Source: Caulobacter hibisci
GTDB lineage: Bacteria > Pseudomonadota > Alphaproteobacteria > Caulobacterales > Caulobacteraceae
Direction of reading: 5' to 3'
Assembly (NCBI RefSeq): GCF_016135805.1
Contig: NZ_JADWOX010000007.1
Span: 1-64,000 of the forward strand
Length of the DNA stretch: 64,000 nucleotides
Part shown: positions 60,778-64,000 of the stretch, piece after piece
Layout: each line of letters opens with the position of its first letter
How positions within the stretch are numbered: the first letter of the stretch is position 1
Notes under the pieces: generated by a model
What the model saw: only the letters and a program-made list of their open reading frames with translations
Told to the model about the DNA's origin: nothing
Databases searched by the model: none
Made by a program: the position numbers and the translations under genes

Positions 60778-61422
60778 ATGGACACTCTGCTCAAGACCGT
60801 CGCCGCTTTCGTCACTGAGCACCAAGCCTGGGCCGGCGTGATCCTTGGCGCCCTGACCTTCGCCGAATCCCTCGTCCTGATCGGCGCCTTCGTGCCGGCG
60901 ACCGCCCTGATGCTGCTGGCCGGCACCCTGATCGGCGGCGGCGTGCTCGACCCGTTCGAGGTGCTGGCCTGGTGTACGCTGGGCGCGGTGCTGGGCGATG
61001 CGGTCTCCTACGGCCTGGGCCGTCGCCTGGGTCCGCGCGCCCTGCGCGCTCCGGCCTTCCGCTCGCAACGCCGGACCATCGCCCGCACCCGCCTGTTCGC
61101 CCGCCGCTACGGCGTGGCCTCGATCTTCATCGGCCGCTTCTTCGGGCCGCTGCGGGCCTTCGTGCCGATCATGGCCGGCATCCTGCAGATGAAGTCCTGG
61201 ACCTTCCAGACCGCCAACGTGCTGTCAGCCGTCGTCTGGATCGCCACCCTGCTGGCCCCCGGCTACCTGGCCGCCCGCAGCCTGTCGGGCGTCAGCCTGG
61301 AAATGGGCCTGGCCATCGCCGCCGGCGTCGCCCTCACCGTGGTCGGCGTCGTCGTCGCCTGGCGCTTCACCGCCTCGCGCCGCGGCGCCGCGGTGGTCGT
61401 GGTAGCGCGGTCGGAGGTTTAG
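60778..61422 (+). CDS. DedA/SNARE-associated family membrane protein
   Basis: 214-aa polytopic inner-membrane protein of the DedA family: LGALTFAESLVLIGAFVPATALMLLAG (about 23-49), then LGDAVSYGLGRRLGP (about 77-91) and FIGRFFGPLRAFVPIMAGILQM (about 121-142), which holds the conserved FGR-x-x-P/G-x-x-R segment. DedA proteins act in undecaprenyl-phosphate or phospholipid flipping and membrane homeostasis. The start is ATG 60778, after GAAGGATT; the frame open from 60706 is an unsupported extension. Not functionally linked to the pilus genes. Confidence 0.88.
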   Translation: MDTLLKTVAAFVTEHQAWAGVILGALTFAESLVLIGAFVPATALMLLAGTLIGGGVLDPFEVLAWCTLGAVLGDAVSYGLGRRLGPRALRAPAFRSQRRTIARTRLFARRYGVASIFIGRFFGPLRAFVPIMAGILQMKSWTFQTANVLSAVVWIATLLAPGYLAARSLSGVSLEMGLAIAAGVALTVVGVVVAWRFTASRRGAAVVVVARSEV

Positions 61423-61428
61423 TTCTTT

Positions 61429-61684
61429 CCCTCTCTCATAGAGAGAGGGAGGGGCCCGCGCCGAAGGCGTGGGAGGGTGAGAGGTTTCACCGTTCGCCGG
61501 TAAAACTCCTTGCTTTCCGCTGCTTGTTTTTCTGAGTTCGATGCTCGAGCTGATGTTGCGGGTTCGCGCCAAACCTCGGCGTTACGACCGATAGCGCCGT
61601 CACGGCGCCTCTGTCGGAGAGTTTGTTACCTCTCACCCTCCCACCGCTTCGCGGCGGGCCCCTCCCTCTCTCAAAGAGAGAGGG
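61429..61684. repeat. Paired REP-like inverted repeat, second copy
   Basis: Inverted arms at 61429-61485 and 61628-61684 share CCCTCTCTC...GAGAGAGGGAGGGGCCC and GGGAGGGTGAGAGG, with the same layout as the pair at 30304-30510. About 142 nt separate the arms. It lies between the converging DedA and DUF2188-like genes. Confidence 0.8.
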
Positions 61685-61693
61685 TCATGACGC

Positions 61694-61906
61694 TCAAGCC
61701 GCCGCGCCTTCGCTGACCCACCGCCCGACCAGCCGTCCGCCCCGGTCGTGGATCCGCACCTCGACAGGACGCTCCGCCTCGGCCGCCAGCCGGCGCGCGC
61801 GGCGTTCGGCTTCGCCGCCGCCGGTGAAGCGCAGCACCTCGCCGGTATCGTGCACTCGCACGCACCAGCCGCCTTCGCACGGAACGACATCAACCAGACC
61901 AGACAT
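61694..61906 (-). CDS. DUF2188-like small protein
   Basis: 70-aa protein, MSGLVDVVPCEGGWCVRVHD at the start, then GGGEAERRARRLAAEAERPVEVRIHDRGGRLVGRW. The pattern (W-x-V...f-x-x-x-x-A-x-x-x-A...v-x-x-H-x-x-G-R) is that of short DUF2188-type proteins of unknown role. The start is ATG 61906, preceded by AAGGG. It is divergent from the GH2 gene. Longer frames from 62050 lack an RBS. Confidence 0.7.
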   Translation of the reverse strand: MSGLVDVVPCEGGWCVRVHDTGEVLRFTGGGEAERRARRLAAEAERPVEVRIHDRGGRLVGRWVSEGAAA

Positions 61907-62091
61907 GTCGCACCCTTGTTTACGCGAACTCGGCCACCCAAACGCCGCCCTAGCCGAAAGGTTCGCGAGCGTCGTGACACCGTTTTGCGACGAAGTGTGA
62001 CGAGGGCTGGCGCTCGCCCAAAGTTTCCATAAAATGACATAAAATATCAAAATGTGGGACGTGCCTCTATGCGCGACCCCAGGAGCAAACG

Positions 62092-64000
62092 ATGGTTCAT
62101 CCCGCGCTGCGCGGCGTCTCGCGTCTTGTTCTGGCGGCCGTTGGCGTTGGCGCGCTCGGCCTCGCGGCTCTCCCCGCCGCCCATGCCGCCGATCGCGTGA
62201 CGACGCCGCTGGCCGACGGCTGGACCTTCTTCCAGGGCGACCCCGAGGGCGCCGAGACCGCCGCCTTCGACGACGGCGCCTGGGCCAAGGTCTCCGTGCC
62301 CCACGACTGGGCCATCGCCGGGCCGTTCGACATCAAGGCCCGGGCCGGCGGGGCGGGCGGCTTCCTGCCCACCGGCATCGGCTGGTATCGCAAGACCCTC
62401 GACCTCAAGCCGCCCGCGTCCGGCCGCCGCGTCTTCGTCGAGCTGGACGGGGTCATGGAGCGCAGCGGCGTCTGGATCAACGGTCATCACCTGGGCCACC
62501 GGCCCAGCGGCTATGTAGGCCTGCGCTACGACATCACCGACTTTAGCAAGGCTGACGGCCGCAACGTCCTGGCCGTGCGCGCCGACACCGACCACGCCCC
62601 GTCCTCGCGCTGGTACGCCGGCTCGGGCGTCTACGGCAAGGTCCGCCTGATCGAGACCGCCGGCCAGCACGTCGAGCAGGGCGGGGCCTTCGTCAGCGTC
62701 ACCAGGATCGACGCCGACCGCGCCACCGCTGACATCGCCGTCGACGTGATCAACGACGCCCACGACGCCGCCAAGGCCGGCCTTGAGGTCGTGCTGCGCG
62801 ACCCGTCCGGCAAGGAGGTCGCCCGGGGCCAAGTCCCGGCCGTCGCCATCGATCCGGCCCGCACCGAAACCCTGAAGCTCTCCCTCGACATCGCCGCGCC
62901 CAAGCGCTGGGACCTCGACACGCCTAACCTCTACCGCGCCGAGATCCGCGTGGTGGGCGAGGGCGGGGCGGGCCTCGACGTCGAGACCGTGCCGTTCGGC
63001 GTGCGCGAAGCGGCGTTCAAGGCCGACAGCGGCTTCTGGCTCAACGGCAGGAACATCAAGCTCAAGGGCGTGGCCCTGCACATGGACGGCGGCGCGGTCG
63101 GGGCGGCCGTGCCGATGGACGTCTGGCGCCAGCGCCTGGCGGCCCTGAAGGTCCAGGGCGTCAACGCCATCCGCACCGCACACAACCCGCCGTCGCCCGG
63201 CTTCCTGGATCTCTGCGACCAGTTGGGCTTCGTGGTCATGGACGAGCTGTTCGACCAGTGGAACGTCTCCAAGACGCCCGGCGACTACCACCTGTTCTTC
63301 AGCGACTGGCACAAGCGCGACGCCCGCGACATGGTCCGCCGCGACCGCAACCACCCCAGCATCGTCATCTGGAGCGCCGGCAACGAGATCCACGACACGG
63401 CCTATCCGGTCCAGGCCAAGGCGGCCCTGACCAGTCTGCTGAACGTCATGCACGCGACCGACCCGACCCGGCCGGTGACCATGGGCCTGTTCCGCCCCAA
63501 CGTGACCGGCGACTACCAGAACGGTTTCGCCGACCTGCTCGACGTGGTCGGCCAGAACTATCGCGAGAACGAGCTGATCGCCGCCCACAAGGAAAAGCCG
63601 ACGCGGATCATCGTCGGTACGGAGAACAGCAAGACCCGCACCTCCTGGGTCGCCGTGCGCGACTACCCGGCCTATGCCGGCATGTTCCTGTGGACCGGCA
63701 TCGACTACCTGGGCGAGGCCGACCGCAGCGGCTGGCCCAATATCGACAATCCGGCCGGCATCATCGACCGCACCGGCGCCCTGAAGATCGTCGGCATGCA
63801 GCGGGCGTCCTGGTGGGCCGAAAAGCCGGTGCTGCACGTGGTGCGCAACGCCATGCCCGCCGCGCCGCCGCCGTCGTCGGACGGCGCCGGTCCCGCGCCG
63901 GCCCTGCCGACCATGATCGCCGTCGCCACGCCGGCGCCCAAGGTCGCGGTCTTCGACGACTGGACGCCGGCCGATCTGGCCCCGCACGATGAGACCATCG
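62092..64000 (+). CDS. Secreted glycoside hydrolase family 2 enzyme (beta-galactosidase type), 3' end outside window
   Basis: At least 636 residues, open to the end of the window. Signal peptide (about 1-33, ending AAHAA) and N-terminal sugar-binding domain (PLADGWTFFQGDP, VPHDWAIAGPF about 65-75, GVWINGHHLGHRPSGYVGL about 125-143), then an Ig-like domain and the GH2 TIM barrel (from about 310: GVNAIRTAHNPPS; acid/base Glu in IVIWSAGNEIHD about 421-432; nucleophile Glu in IIVGTENSKTR about 505-515). The start is ATG 62092, with AGGAGC six nt upstream. The preference (beta-galactoside, glucuronide, mannoside) cannot be fixed from the visible part. Confidence 0.9.
   Translation, partial: MVHPALRGVSRLVLAAVGVGALGLAALPAAHAADRVTTPLADGWTFFQGDPEGAETAAFDDGAWAKVSVPHDWAIAGPFDIKARAGGAGGFLPTGIGWYRKTLDLKPPASGRRVFVELDGVMERSGVWINGHHLGHRPSGYVGLRYDITDFSKADGRNVLAVRADTDHAPSSRWYAGSGVYGKVRLIETAGQHVEQGGAFVSVTRIDADRATADIAVDVINDAHDAAKAGLEVVLRDPSGKEVARGQVPAVAIDPARTETLKLSLDIAAPKRWDLDTPNLYRAEIRVVGEGGAGLDVETVPFGVREAAFKADSGFWLNGRNIKLKGVALHMDGGAVGAAVPMDVWRQRLAALKVQGVNAIRTAHNPPSPGFLDLCDQLGFVVMDELFDQWNVSKTPGDYHLFFSDWHKRDARDMVRRDRNHPSIVIWSAGNEIHDTAYPVQAKAALTSLLNVMHATDPTRPVTMGLFRPNVTGDYQNGFADLLDVVGQNYRENELIAAHKEKPTRIIVGTENSKTRTSWVAVRDYPAYAGMFLWTGIDYLGEADRSGWPNIDNPAGIIDRTGALKIVGMQRASWWAEKPVLHVVRNAMPAAPPPSSDGAGPAPALPTMIAVATPAPKVAVFDDWTPADLAPHDETI

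Overview
The window is about 68% GC and codes densely on both strands. The organism looks like an alphaproteobacterium of the Caulobacterales (Caulobacter/Phenylobacterium type). This rests on four very similar TonB-dependent receptors, a Cpa/Tad Flp-pilus locus with Caulobacter-type gene content, a perfect TTAA-N7-TTAA (CtrA-type) site, and high-GC codon use throughout. No rRNA, tRNA, CRISPR array, transposase or phage gene was seen.

Region 1 (1-36.2 kb) is a large aromatic-acid catabolic island built around gallate and, probably, 3-O-methylgallate. A secreted tannase/feruloyl-esterase-family enzyme sits directly upstream of a fused LigB-LigA gallate dioxygenase (galA). Divergent from them is an operon with ligK (aldolase), galD (4-oxalomesaconate tautomerase), a DUF1932-type oxidoreductase and a LysR regulator. 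LigJ (4-oxalomesaconate hydratase) lies at 24.7 kb, so gallate -> oxalomesaconate -> CHA -> pyruvate + oxaloacetate is complete inside the window. A second block (22-33 kb) holds a LysR regulator with two tandem HTH domains, two cytoplasmic binding-protein-fold proteins of the 4,5-dihydroxyphthalate decarboxylase type, a COG3618 hydrolase that could open a pyrone lactone, an aromatic-acid MFS importer, a DesZ-like ring-cleavage dioxygenase, an HpcH/HpaI aldolase and a ThDP enzyme. Four TonB-dependent receptors, a second ThDP enzyme, a second MFS protein, a TolB-like propeller protein, a lactonase and an aldo/keto reductase are interspersed. A recurring element (GTTATAG, with TATA cores exactly 20 bp apart) precedes ligK, the tannase-galA unit and two receptor genes. 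It is the best evidence for a coordinated gallate/tannin regulon.

Region 2 (36.2-37.7 kb) holds a possible 39-aa membrane peptide and a two-gene unit: a 138-aa protein of unknown function translationally coupled to an HTTM-type integral membrane protein. The pair is reminiscent of SdpA/SdpB but uncharacterised.

Region 3 (37.7-49.0 kb) is an archaic (spore-coat-U type) chaperone-usher locus with seven pilin-like genes, chaperone, usher and a two-domain tip-adhesin candidate. An oppositely oriented eighth pilin-like gene follows, and two similar small LuxR-type regulators flank the whole. The AT-rich promoter region holds palindromes and the perfect CtrA-type site.

Region 4 (49.2-60.4 kb, minus strand) is a Flp/Tad pilus operon: flp pilin, cpaB, cpaC, a small lipoprotein, tadG, two tadE-like genes, cpaE, cpaF, tadB, tadC, tadD, cpaA. 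The window ends with a DedA-family membrane protein, a DUF2188-like small protein and the 5' part of a secreted GH2 beta-galactosidase-family gene that runs off the end. Paired REP-like inverted repeats occur after the HpaI-aldolase gene and after the DedA gene.
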